Notes under the pieces: generated by a model
What the model was told of the DNA's origin: nothing
The model's database searches: none
Seen by the model: only the letters and a program-made list of their open reading frames with translations
Program-made: the position numbers and the translations under genes
Shown here: in pieces, positions 36,240 through 44,307 of the stretch
How the letters are laid out: every line of letters begins with the position of its first letter
How positions within the stretch are numbered: the stretch's first letter is position 1
From: Nostoc mirabile CHAB5784
GTDB lineage: Bacteria; Cyanobacteriota; Cyanobacteriia; Cyanobacteriales; Nostocaceae
Reading direction: 5' to 3'
Length of the DNA stretch: 64,000 nucleotides
Assembly (NCBI RefSeq): GCF_020829645.1
Contig: NZ_JAIVFS010000018.1
Coordinates: 1-64,000, forward strand

Positions 36240-36330
36240 GTTAGCTAAGAAAAAAAGATTTCGGCATCGGTATATCCCATCGACATTTGGACTTCTCCCA
36301 TCTACCTCGGCTATCAAGTCGGGGTTTTTT
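36240..36330 (+). ncRNA. Candidate small RNA ending in an intrinsic terminator
   Basis: A non-repetitive stretch between divergent features that ends with a strong terminator. GGCATCGG / CCCATCGAC and the final hairpin suggest a structured transcript of 70-90 nt. It does not code for a protein of useful length and no known family was recognised. It could instead be the terminator of a very short leader. Confidence 0.35.
36304..36330 (+). terminator. Intrinsic terminator
   Basis: ACCTCGGC pairs with GTCGGGGT around TATCAA, followed by a T run. No annotated + strand gene lies upstream, which is the reason for suspecting a small RNA. Confidence 0.7.
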
Positions 36331-36382
36331 GTGTTTTCAATTAGCCCCTTATTTTTTCTTTCGTAGTTACTATTAATTGATT

Positions 36383-36440
36383 TAGTCATCTTTGAGATGA
36401 CTTTCGCTATTAGCCGTAGGTTTCTAACCTATGGCGGGTA
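36383..36440. repeat. REP-like unit 1 near the RAYT gene
   Basis: The unit reads GTCATC-TTTGA-GATGAC, GCTATTAGCC, a hairpin (GTAGG...CCTAT) and GGCGGG. This is the same order as the units flanking the transposase and inside MITE-A and MITE-E. Confidence 0.75.
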
Positions 36441-36448
36441 ATGGTTCA

Positions 36449-36631
36449 GGCGCGAGATTGGAAATTACGTATTTGAATAATTCTGGAATATTGGCTTATA
36501 GCGGGTGATGGTTGCGGCGCGAGATTGGAAATTACGTATTTGAATAATTCTGGAATATTGGCTTATAGCGGGTGATGGTTGCGGCGCGAGATTGGAAATT
36601 ACGTATTTGAATAATTCTGGAATATTGGCTT
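36449..36631. repeat. 67-bp tandem repeat, 2.7 units
   Basis: Units start GGCGCGAGATTGGAAATTAC at 36449, 36516 and 36583 and are identical over the aligned length. The unit end (GGCTTATAGCGGGTGATGG) resembles the edge of a REP unit. No coding. Confidence 0.85.
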
Positions 36632-36640
36632 GACAACAAG

Positions 36641-36693
36641 TCCGCCTCAGAATGAATTCTGAGGCTAATAGCTCAAGTCAGCTTAAGCTGACT
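36641..36693. repeat. REP-like unit 2, adjacent to the RAYT 3' end
   Basis: CCGCCT, hairpin CAGAATGAATTCTG, AGGCTAATAGC, then hairpin GTCAGC-TTAA-GCTGAC. It is inverted relative to the unit at 37228. Confidence 0.82.
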
Positions 36694-36724
36694 ACGGTTT
36701 AATGAACGTGAAGATTAATGGAAT

Positions 36725-37168
36725 TCATTGGTTTAGCTGCGTGAGTTTTGGCCCATCATCTTCATGATTATGCCGTTCCAAAGACGAAATTGTAGTTCCA
36801 TTGAAATGATGCGCTTTCTGATTCTCTACATACACAACAGCTTGCTCAAGTTGTTTGCTTCCCATTGAAAAAACGCCATATCCGCGTTGCCAGCCAAACA
36901 AATCTTGCGAGGGCGAGAGATGATTGAGATGATGAGCGCTACTGCCTTTAAGATTTTGGACAAAATCAGAGATAGAAAGTCTCGGTGGTATAGAAGCCAC
37001 TAAATGGATGTGGTTTTCTATTCCGCCCACAGCATGGATAATGCTACCAAGTGCATTGGCTTTGCCAATGATGTAACTATAAAGTTGGGTTTCGCGTTCG
37101 GGGGTAATTAATGGCTGGCGCTCTTTTGTCGCCCAAACAAGATGATAGTAAAGTCGCCACAGAGCCAT
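36725..37168 (-). CDS. REP-associated tyrosine transposase (RAYT, IS200-like Y1)
   Basis: A 147-residue Y1 HUH single-strand transposase. The HUH motif is IENHIHLVASIP, and the catalytic Tyr lies in the C-terminal helix QLEQAVVYVENQKAHH. The N-terminus RLYYHLVWATKERQPLITPE is typical of TnpA/RAYT proteins. Inverted REP-like hairpins flank it at 36641-36693 and 37228-37284, the standard setting of a RAYT. Frame and motifs are intact, so it may be active on these hairpins and on the matching ones inside MITE-A and MITE-E. The ATG at 37168 fits the family start. Confidence 0.9.
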   Translation of the reverse strand: MALWRLYYHLVWATKERQPLITPERETQLYSYIIGKANALGSIIHAVGGIENHIHLVASIPPRLSISDFVQNLKGSSAHHLNHLSPSQDLFGWQRGYGVFSMGSKQLEQAVVYVENQKAHHFNGTTISSLERHNHEDDGPKLTQLNQ

Positions 37169-37227
37169 TTACGTGCTGTTTTTGATGGATACTGTGTCTA
37201 GTATTCCCGCGATCGTTAAAAATCTTC

Positions 37228-37284
37228 CAGTCATCTTTGAGATGACTTGAGCTATTAGCCTTGGAATTTATTCCGAGGCGGGTA
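37228..37284. repeat. REP-like unit 3, upstream of RAYT
   Basis: GTCATC-TTTGA-GATGAC, GAGCTATTAGCC, hairpin TTGGAATTTATTCCGA, GGCGGG. It is in the inverse orientation to unit 2, so the transposase gene is bracketed by an inverted pair. Confidence 0.82.
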
Positions 37285-37395
37285 GGCGATATCTACGACA
37301 ACCTACGCTTACGCATTTCACACCACTTGCGATACACCAGGGAGTCAAGGAGTATCTGCCGATATTTGAGCATTTATCCCTCCCGATATAATGCT

Positions 37396-37533
37396 AATAC
37401 TTACGCGCAGATAACGGAAAATCGTAGACGCATTCGCGGAGCGTCTCGTAGAGAAGCGGCTTGCCGCAGGCTACCACAGAGACACAGAGAACACGGAGAA
37501 ATAAGAGTTTGAGAGGTATTTTGCCTAAGTCCT
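37396..37533. repeat. Degenerate MITE-B copy
   Basis: The left end TACTTACGCGCAGATAACGG and right end GAGAGGTATTTTGCCTAAGT are diverged versions of the TAGGACTTACGCA ends. The inside carries the TTCGCGGAGCGTCTCG repeat and CACAGAGACACAGAGAACAC, as in other copies. Confidence 0.6.
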
Positions 37534-37628
37534 GAATGCCTCATCCGAAGCGTGCCGGTTGGTGGGAGAATAATAACGAGAAATGATGCAAGCCTGGTGT
37601 TGTCTCCAGCCTAAAGGAATCTGTAAAA

Positions 37629-38174
37629 ATGTGGAAACGAATTATATTAATTTTGCTATTGGTGTTGAGCTTCAGCCTGAGTAATTCTGATGTAGCGGCT
37701 GCGGCTGGACTCAAAAGCTTTGTAGACACTAATGATGGCTATCAGTTTTTATATCCTAACGGCTGGCTGCAAGTTAAAGTTGCCAACGGCCCAGATGTAG
37801 TTTTCCACGATTTGATTGAGGTGTCTGAAAATGTTTCTGTTGTGATTAGCCCAGTTCCAGAAGGCAAAACTTTGGCAGAATTAGGAACCCCAACAGAAGT
37901 GGGATATAAGTTAGGAAAGGCAGCTCTTGCGCCTCCTGACTCTGGTCGTTCAGCTGAATTAGTCAATGCTGCACAGCGAGAAGTAGATGGTAAAATATAC
38001 TACCTTTTAGAGTATGAGGTTAAACTCGCTAATCAACAGCAACGACACAACATCGCCAGCGTTGCTGTTAGCCGTGGTAAACTTTTTACCCTCAACGCCT
38101 CAATTCCTGAAAAACGCTGGCAGAAAGTTAAACGAATGATTGATGAGGTTGTAAATTCTTTTTCTGTTTATTAA
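37629..38174 (+). CDS. psbP: PsbP-family photosystem II protein (CyanoP-like)
   Basis: A 181-residue lumenal protein of the PsbP family, associated with assembly or stability of photosystem II. A signal peptide (LILLLVLSFSLSNSDVAAAA) ends near residue 27. The mature part starts with FVDTNDGYQFLYPNGWLQV and has the PsbP pattern DVVFHDLIEVSENVSVVISP. No lipobox Cys is seen, unlike the lipoprotein CyanoP of Synechocystis, so this copy would be soluble in the lumen. An untranslated leader of about 90 bp precedes it. It is followed by maf after a heptamer tract. Confidence 0.9.
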   Translation: MWKRIILILLLVLSFSLSNSDVAAAAGLKSFVDTNDGYQFLYPNGWLQVKVANGPDVVFHDLIEVSENVSVVISPVPEGKTLAELGTPTEVGYKLGKAALAPPDSGRSAELVNAAQREVDGKIYYLLEYEVKLANQQQRHNIASVAVSRGKLFTLNASIPEKRWQKVKRMIDEVVNSFSVY

Positions 38175-38176
38175 TT

Positions 38177-38215
38177 GGGGAGTGGGGAGTGGGGAGTGGG
38201 GAATGGGAAATGGGG
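38177..38215. repeat. GGGGAGT heptamer tract between psbP and maf
   Basis: Four to five units of TGGGGAG degenerate into TGGGAAA, like the tracts at 14594 (inverse) and 21496. A related AATGCCC tract follows to about 38270. Confidence 0.75.
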
Positions 38216-38298
38216 AATAGAGAAGAAACTGAATTACTAATGCCCAATGCCCAGTGCCCCATGCCCTATTCCCAATTACGAAGTTTGTCAGAAATATC

Positions 38299-38892
38299 AT
38301 GAAAATTCCACCTTTTGTACTTGCCTCAGCTTCCCCAGCCCGACGCCGCTTGCTGCAAACTGTTGGTATTGAACCGATAGTTAAACCAAGTGATTTTGAT
38401 GAGTCGCAAATTGAATTAAGTGAACCAGCACAATTGGTCAAAACTCTTGCCCAGTACAAGGCGGAAACTGTAGCCCCACAGTTTGAATCGGCTTTGATTA
38501 TGGGTTGTGATTCGGTTTTGTCCATGAATGGTGAAATTTACGGCAAACCACCAGATACCCCTGAAGCGATCGCTCGTTGGCAGATAATGCAAGATAACTT
38601 TGGCGACTTGTACACAGGTCACGCATTAATTGATATAGCTCAAAACCGTACTATAGTCAAGTCACAAGTTACAAGAGTTTACTTTGCTCAAATGAGCGAC
38701 AAGGCCATTGAAGCATACGTTGCCACAGGCGAACCCCTTAAGTGTGCTGGAGCCTTTGCAATTGAAGGTTTTGGTAGTTTCTTTGTCGAAAAAATTGAAG
38801 GCTGTCACAGCAATGTAATTGGACTCAGTTTACCCCTGCTGCGGCAGATGCTAGGGGAATTGGGATATGATGTCACTGATTTTTGGCAATAG
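38299..38892 (+). CDS. maf: Maf-family nucleoside triphosphate pyrophosphatase
   Basis: A 197-residue house-cleaning NTP pyrophosphatase. The N-terminal motif [16 protein letters not shown] carries the phosphate-binding Ser/Arg residues. [17 protein letters not shown] has the catalytic Asp, and [20 protein letters not shown] ends the active site. The open frame extends back to 38254, but the upstream codons are a heptamer tract. The ATG at 38299 ([16 protein letters not shown]) is chosen. Confidence 0.93.
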   Translation: MKIPPFVLASASPARRRLLQTVGIEPIVKPSDFDESQIELSEPAQLVKTLAQYKAETVAPQFESALIMGCDSVLSMNGEIYGKPPDTPEAIARWQIMQDNFGDLYTGHALIDIAQNRTIVKSQVTRVYFAQMSDKAIEAYVATGEPLKCAGAFAIEGFGSFFVEKIEGCHSNVIGLSLPLLRQMLGELGYDVTDFWQ

Positions 38893-39055
38893 TTATTGTG
38901 TGGATTGTTAGTTTTCAGTGGTCAGTTGTTTTGCTACTGACAATTAATTATTGGGTGTTACTAAAAAAGTAATATGCTATCCAGCTATGGGTATAGTTTT
39001 GGAGTTCATTAGTACTACATGAGACTTAACCTTTCCTTGCGGAACGTTACGCGAA

Positions 39056-39191
39056 GCAATACAGTTCAGTTAATATGTTTGGCTCTCGGAGATCCCCCCA
39101 ACCCCCCTTAAAAAGGGGGGCTTTTTTCCTCCTTTACCCCCTTTCTAAGGGGGTCGCCACAGGCGGGGGGATCTTATCCGAACCGTATTGG
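39056..39191. mobile_element. MITE-D copy with G/C-rich core
   Basis: The ends are CAATACAGTTCAGTTAA and TTATCCGAACCGTATTG. The inside holds GATCCCCCCAACCCCCCTTA and AAAAGGGGGGC hairpin arms. No clear target duplication is visible. Confidence 0.65.
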
Positions 39192-39196
39192 CATTA

Positions 39197-39442
39197 CTCC
39201 CGGCTCGACATTTGTGGCTCCCGGCTCAACGTTAGTGGTTCCCGGTTTAACGTTAGCGACTCCCGGCTTAACGTTAGTGGTTCCCGGTTTAACGTTAGCG
39301 ACTCCCGGTTTAACGTTAGCGACTCCCGGTTTAACGTTAGTGGTTCCCGGCTTAACGTTAGTGGCTCCCGGCTCGACGTTAGTGGCTCCCGGCTTAACGT
39401 TAGTGGCTCCCGACTTAACGTTAGTGGTTCCCGGCTTAACGT
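39197..39442. repeat. 21-bp tandem repeat, about 12 units
   Basis: The unit is close to TGGCTCCCGGCTTAACGTTAG, with variation at TGG/CGA, CTC/TTC and CTTA/TTTA/CTCG. The period is a multiple of three and of seven, so long open frames appear on both strands. Their composition (repeated seven-residue blocks) argues against real proteins. Confidence 0.88.
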
Positions 39443-39523
39443 TATAAGCTAAACCACATCTAGTTTGCATAATCTAAAATTGTACATTTCTTGTGGGGTG
39501 GGCGTCTCGCCCGCCCAATATAT

Positions 39524-39798
39524 TAGGGCTATTTCATTCTCATCTAGCCCGCCTCAGAATAAATTCTGAGGCTAATAGCAAAAGTCGTCTAAAGACGACT
39601 ACTCCCTTCCCGCTCTAAGATTACCTATCTTCTTTTTCTTCTTCCTTCGTGTTCTTCGCGTCTTTGCGGTTCGTTAAATTAGGTATTCTTCTGGCGAGAA
39701 GGGAGTAAGAAAGGCTTTTAGTCCACTTTAGTGGACTTAAGCTAAAAGCCTGTGAACTTTAGTTCTGGGCGGTTTATGTTTAGAACGAAATAGCCCTG
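39524..39798. mobile_element. MITE-A copy 4 with 10-bp target duplication, interrupted by a second MITE
   Basis: The ends are TAGGGCTATTTCATTC and GAACGAAATAGCCCTG, and the flanks are CCCAATATAT at 39514-39523 and 39799-39808. Removing the 104-bp insert (39602-39705) gives a normal 170-bp copy with hairpins GTCGTCTAAAGACGAC and GTCCACTTTAGTGGAC. Confidence 0.9.
39602..39705. mobile_element. 104-bp MITE with TA duplication inside MITE-A copy 4
   Basis: The ends are CTCCCTTCCCGC and GCGAGAAGGGAG, flanked by TA on each side (39600-39601 and 39706-39707). Its interior matches the common cyanobacterial TTCGTGTTCTTCGCGTCTTT repeat. Confidence 0.8.
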
Positions 39799-40081
39799 CC
39801 CAATATATGCAAGGTTATTTGTGGAACAGCTTACCATTTCACGAAAAATCTGATACAGATGTAACCCCTGAAAGCTTTGCTGCATCTAAGTTTTTAATTG
39901 CGAACTTGTACTGAGCTTGTCCTGAATCTCGACTTCGCTCGATTACCGCGTAGCCGACTTGTACTGAGCGGCGTCGAAGTAAGGGCGCAGTCGAAGTAAG
40001 GGCGTAGCCGAAGTATTGTGAATGAAGTATTGTGAATTGGTATTAGCTGTTCCAAGCTTGGAAATCGGTATTTTAGGCGAA

Positions 40082-41902
40082 CTATGCTTGCAACACAAAA
40101 TCTGATGCCGCCAGAGTTGTAGCACCAGTTAGAACCGCAAATGGGCCACCGATGCCAAAACCAGCGACGCTACCATTAGAGTTGTAGTACAACTGCCCAG
40201 TTACAGGGTTGTAGACAATCGCAGCAGTGCTGGCTGCCCCTAAAGAAGTGACTTCAAAATTATTAGCATTACTAAAACCGGTTCCCACAGCAGAAGTAAT
40301 TGCACTAAAGGTAGTCTTATCCAGTACAATCTTGTCACCTTGGGACTGTTTGAAATCAGAGATGGTATCTAAACCAATAGCAGAACTGTCAAAGCGAGCA
40401 TTGGTATCGTAAAGGAATTTGTCAGCACCGATGCCACCGACAAGGGTATCATTGCCAGCACCGCCAATGAGGATATCATTGCCAGCACCCCCTTGCAGCA
40501 AGTCGTTGCCAGCTTTGCAGTCGATGGTGTCATTGCCAGCTTTGCCGTCGATGATATCCTTGTTAATTGTGCCTGGGAGAGTGTCTGCACGGGGAGTTCC
40601 TGTGACTTCAGGAGTGCCGCCGATATTCGTCCCGCCAAATAACACATAGCTTTGCCCAGATTCTGAGCCGTTGGGGTCGGCACCGGGTGCCCCAATAATC
40701 AGGTCGTCGAAGCCATCGCTGTTGATATCTCCGGCACTGCTGACAGAATAGCCTGATAAGTCATTCCCTGCGATGCCGTTGATGGTGAAGCCGTTAGCGC
40801 CGTTGAGGGTGGAGAGGTTGAGAGTAGAGCTAAAGCCTGTGTTGCCAAACACCACGTAGCTTTGCCCAGAACCTGAGCCGTTGGGGTCGGCTATATATGC
40901 CCCGATAATCAGGTCGTCGAAGCCATCACTGTTGACATCTCCGGCACTGCTGACAGACACGCCTGATTCGTCATACGCTGCGATGCCGTTGATGGTGAAG
41001 CCGTTATAGCCGTTGAGGCTAGAGAGGTTGAGAGTGGCGCTAAAGCCTGTGTTCTTGCCAAACACCACGTAGCTCTGCCCAGAAGAAGAGTACCCGTTGA
41101 AGTCGGCATAGCGTGCCCCGATAATCAGGTCAGCGATGCCGTCATTGTTGACATCTCCGGCACTGCTGACAGAATAGCCTGAGTAGTCACTCGCTGCGAT
41201 GCCGTTGATGGTGAAGCCGTTAGCGCCGTTGAGGTCTGAGAGGTTGAGAGTGGCATCAAAGCCTGTGCTTTTGCCAAATACCACGTAGCTCTGCCCAGAA
41301 GCGGAGCCGTTGGGGTCGACACCGGATGCCCCGATAATCAGGTCAGCGATGCCGTCGTCGTTGACATCTCCCGCACTGCTGACAGAAATGCCTGAACCGT
41401 CACCCGCTGCGATGCCGTTGATGGTGAAGCCGTTAGTGCCATCGAGGTTATAGAGGTTGAGAGTGGCGTCAAAGCCTGTGCTCTTGCCAAACACCACGTA
41501 GCTCTGCCCAGAATATAAGCCGTTGGGGGAGGCATAGGGTGCCCCGATAATCAGGTCAGCGATGCCGTCATTGTTGACATCTCCGGCACTACTGACAGAC
41601 CAGCCTGAGTAGTCAACCGCTGCGATGCCGTTGATGGTGAAGCCGTTAGTGCCGTTGAGGTTAGAGAGGTTGAGAGTGGAGCTAAAGCCGTTGCTGCTGC
41701 CAAACACCACGTAGCTCTGCCCAGAATCTGTGCCGTTGGGGTCGGCAAGTCTTGCCCCGATAATCAAGTCGTCGAAGCCGTCATTGTTGACATCTCCGGC
41801 ACTGCTGACAGAATAGCCTAAGTAGTCACCCGCTGCGATGCCGTTGATGGTGAAGCCGTTAGTGCCGTCGAGGTTAGAGAGATTAAATGATGAAATAACC
41901 AT
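40082..41902 (-). CDS. FG-GAP repeat protein with RTX C-terminus (type I secreted)
   Basis: A 606-residue secreted-type protein. Six near-identical FG-GAP repeats of about 71 residues (residues 1-430) each contain NGFTINGIAA, a Ca-binding DVNNDGFDD-like loop, LIIGA and SGQSYVVFG, forming an integrin-alpha-like beta propeller. RTX Ca-binding nonapeptides follow (GKAGNDTIDCKAGND, GGAGNDILIGGAGND). A C-terminal RTX end has FGIGGPFAVLTG and ASDFVLQA, the usual type I secretion signal region. There is no N-terminal signal peptide, in line with that route. No exporter is adjacent. It probably acts in surface adhesion or matrix. Confidence 0.88.
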   Translation of the reverse strand: MVISSFNLSNLDGTNGFTINGIAAGDYLGYSVSSAGDVNNDGFDDLIIGARLADPNGTDSGQSYVVFGSSNGFSSTLNLSNLNGTNGFTINGIAAVDYSGWSVSSAGDVNNDGIADLIIGAPYASPNGLYSGQSYVVFGKSTGFDATLNLYNLDGTNGFTINGIAAGDGSGISVSSAGDVNDDGIADLIIGASGVDPNGSASGQSYVVFGKSTGFDATLNLSDLNGANGFTINGIAASDYSGYSVSSAGDVNNDGIADLIIGARYADFNGYSSSGQSYVVFGKNTGFSATLNLSSLNGYNGFTINGIAAYDESGVSVSSAGDVNSDGFDDLIIGAYIADPNGSGSGQSYVVFGNTGFSSTLNLSTLNGANGFTINGIAGNDLSGYSVSSAGDINSDGFDDLIIGAPGADPNGSESGQSYVLFGGTNIGGTPEVTGTPRADTLPGTINKDIIDGKAGNDTIDCKAGNDLLQGGAGNDILIGGAGNDTLVGGIGADKFLYDTNARFDSSAIGLDTISDFKQSQGDKIVLDKTTFSAITSAVGTGFSNANNFEVTSLGAASTAAIVYNPVTGQLYYNSNGSVAGFGIGGPFAVLTGATTLAASDFVLQA

Positions 41903-42454
41903 GATTTTCTCCTATGTTTATAGAGACGCGATTAATCGCGTCTGTACTATTGAGTCAGTCCACAGCCTTGGTAAATGGAATTGACGACTGCACAAACTCT
42001 TTGGGCTTGCGCGGACTCACAAATTAAAGTTTTGAAACCTGCGTTCCATAGGCAAGGAAACGCAGGTTTTGTTTGTGCAGATATGGTTTCTAACCGTCCA
42101 TTTAAAGCACTCGTAATTCGTAATTAGGAAATTTAATCATGAGTTACAAAGCTTAAAATTACGAATTGTATTGATAGCGGTCTTTTGGTGTCACCTAGTC
42201 AACTGATTTGACTTTGTAAACAAAAATTACTTTGATAACCGTTAAACCACCTAAATATTCTGATGAATATCTAAAATTGTCAATAAACTGGGCGTTATTG
42301 TGGTAAAGTGAGACTCAATTTTAGTGTGTTGAGGAACAAAACCCAACATTTGCGCGTTTGTTGGCTAAAGCTTGAGTTCAACGAAGAGGCAGGGAGCAGG
42401 GGGAAATGACCCCTGACTCCTGCGGTGGAATGAAGGGGGGAACATGGGTCTGAG
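41903..42454. other. Gene-free region with hairpins
   Basis: It holds the GAGACGCGATTAATCGCGTC hairpin (41924-41943), a dispersed repeat also seen near 57590 and 58730. An orphan terminator-like hairpin AACCTGCGTT / AACGCAGGTT with a T-rich tail is at 42036-42072. A degenerate AACCCAACA element follows near 42340. No gene is seen. Confidence 0.5.
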
Positions 42455-42659
42455 CATACGTGTCAACTTAAGCTAAAAGTAGCTTAACTGTTAGCTTCCT
42501 TACCCGCCTCGAACTAAAGTTCAAGGCTAATAGCTAAAGTCTACTAAAGTAGACTAAAGATTTTTCGGATTATTTAGTCATCTTTAGATGACTTTCGCTA
42601 TTAGCAAGGAACTTCAGTTCCTTGCGGGACATGGTTTTTACGTTAAGTTGACACCAATG
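42455..42659. mobile_element. MITE-E copy 3 with 9-bp target duplication
   Basis: The ends are CATACGTGTCAACTTAAG and CTTAAGTTGACACCAATG in inverted form (right end TTAAGTTGACACCAATG). The flanks are GGGTCTGAG at 42446-42454 and 42660-42668. The core is a pair of inverted REP-like units with hairpins GTCTACTAAAGTAGAC and GTCATCTTTAGATGAC. Confidence 0.85.
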
Positions 42660-42907
42660 GGGTCTGAGTCCCCCACTTCTCCACCAGTGGTTCAAGTGAG
42701 GGTGGGGTCGAATCCCAATTCTTTTCTATCCCCCCAGCTAAGAGCTCCCTGCTCCCCTGCTTCTTTTTCAACACGACTTAAACCACAGCTTTAGTAAGAG
42801 GTTGTTTGAAAAGTCTAATATGAACTGGAACCCAGGCTAACCACTTATCTGTTGAAACGGCACGACAGGTTGTAGACTGGCCACTAGATCGCATTCCCAA
42901 CTAGAAT

Positions 42908-43645
42908 ATGTCATTTACTTCTATACCCTCGCTGCGTGAGCAACAACATCCCCTAATTCGTCAGCTAGCTGATTGTATTGAGGCAGCTTGGCATCAGCAC
43001 CTGGATCTATCGCCGTACCATTTGCCTGATGAGTTGGGGTATGTGGAAGGTAGACTAGAAGGCGAAAAACTGACGATTGAAAACCGTTGCTATGAAACCC
43101 CCCAGTTCCGAAAAATGCATTTGGAACTGGCAAAAATCGGAAATATGCTGGATATTTTGCACTGCGTCATGTTTCCTCGTCCAGAATACAACCTGCCGAT
43201 GTTTGGTTGCGATTTAGTTGGGGGTAGAGGGCAAATTAGTGCAGCGATCGCCGACCTTTCTCCTATCCAATTAGAGCGTACCTTACCAGAATCTTATACT
43301 TATGCACTGACACAGCTAACAGTGCTTAACTTTTCCCAACCCCGTGAATTACCTGAATGGGGAGATATTTTTTCGGATTTTTGCATCTTTGTGCGCCCCA
43401 GTTCCCCAGAAGAAGAAACAATGTTTCTCTCGCGTGTGCGAGAATTTTTAGACATTCATTGCACCCAAGCGATCGCCTCACATCCTGTTTCAGCTGAACA
43501 AGTTACACAAAATCTCGCCGGACAACACAACTACTGCACCAAACAGCAGCAAAACGATAAAACCCGCCGCGTACTAGAAAAAGCCTTTGGCCCAGCTTGG
43601 GCAGAACATTACATGACCACAGTTTTATTCGACCTCCCAACTTAA
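42908..43645 (+). CDS. pcyA: Phycocyanobilin:ferredoxin oxidoreductase
   Basis: A 245-residue bilin reductase making phycocyanobilin from biliverdin in two ferredoxin-dependent steps, for phycobiliproteins and phytochromes. The active-site residues His85 and Asp102 are visible in [20 protein letters not shown] (Synechocystis numbering His88/Asp105), with His71 in [11 protein letters not shown]. Full length. It starts 250 bp after a MITE, with the promoter presumably in the remaining gap. Confidence 0.96.
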   Translation: MSFTSIPSLREQQHPLIRQLADCIEAAWHQHLDLSPYHLPDELGYVEGRLEGEKLTIENRCYETPQFRKMHLELAKIGNMLDILHCVMFPRPEYNLPMFGCDLVGGRGQISAAIADLSPIQLERTLPESYTYALTQLTVLNFSQPRELPEWGDIFSDFCIFVRPSSPEEETMFLSRVREFLDIHCTQAIASHPVSAEQVTQNLAGQHNYCTKQQQNDKTRRVLEKAFGPAWAEHYMTTVLFDLPT

Positions 43646-44139
43646 AATAATTCGTAATTCGTAATTCGTAATTCGTAATTCGTAATTCGTAATAACACTC
43701 GTTCCGACGCTCGTAAGCGTTGCGTTAACGACGTAGGAGCGTCTGACTCGCTATCGCTAACGTAATTAAGTTTTGTAATGGGGATTTACACTCCGCCACA
43801 AAACTTGCCGCTTGTTAGTTGCTCTTAACTTAAACACCCCCATTTCCCCGATCTCCCCCATCTGTAGGCTCTGTTACGTTTTCGCGTAATGGATAAATGT
43901 AGAATTCATTCAACGAGAGTTTAATGGAGTCCAAAAACAGCAGCAGGGAGAATAATAAAGTCTTTGAAGCGAATATGACAAAATGGTTTGTTGTCTTGGT
44001 AGGTGCAAGCAAGTGGCCCTGCTAACTCATTGACCAGAAAGTTAAGAAAACTCTGATGTTAGGAATGCTCAAGTTGACAGATATTTTTTAGCTGATTCAC
44101 TTAAGGAAGACTAACTTTTGTACCAAGATTGTATCCAAC
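43646..44139. other. Gene-free region after pcyA
   Basis: It begins with a TTCGTAA heptamer tract (43649-43692) and contains dispersed repeat text near 43700-43760. It then becomes ordinary AT-rich sequence with short minus-strand frames that are not convincing. No RNA gene is seen. Confidence 0.5.
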
Positions 44140-44307
44140 TAGGGCTATTTCATTCTCATCTAGCCCGCCTCAGAATGAATTCTGAGGCTAATAACAAAAG
44201 TCCACTAAAGTGGACTAAGAAAGGCTTTTAGTCCACTTTAGTGGACTTGGACTATTAGGCCGGAACTTCAGTTCTGGGCGGTTTATGTCTAGAACGAAAT
44301 AGCCCTG
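44140..44307. mobile_element. MITE-A copy 5 with 9-bp target duplication
   Basis: The ends are TAGGGCTATTTCATTC and GAACGAAATAGCCCTG, and the flanks are GTATCCAAC at 44131-44139 and 44308-44316. Both inner hairpins have the CAC/GTG version (GTCCACTAAAGTGGAC and GTCCACTTTAGTGGAC). Confidence 0.9.

Noticed and set aside
38254..38298. Upstream start for maf
   Set aside because: The extra codons lie in a heptamer-like repeat (AATGCCC), and family members start at [13 protein letters not shown].
39075..39470. Three frames of 77-125 residues made of seven-residue repeats
   Set aside because: Translations of the 21-bp tandem repeat and the adjacent MITE-D.
40909..41748. Four regularly spaced 65-66 residue frames in the FG-GAP gene region
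   Set aside because: Shadow frames of the 213-bp coding repeats, in a second frame of the same strand. Regular spacing follows from the repeat.
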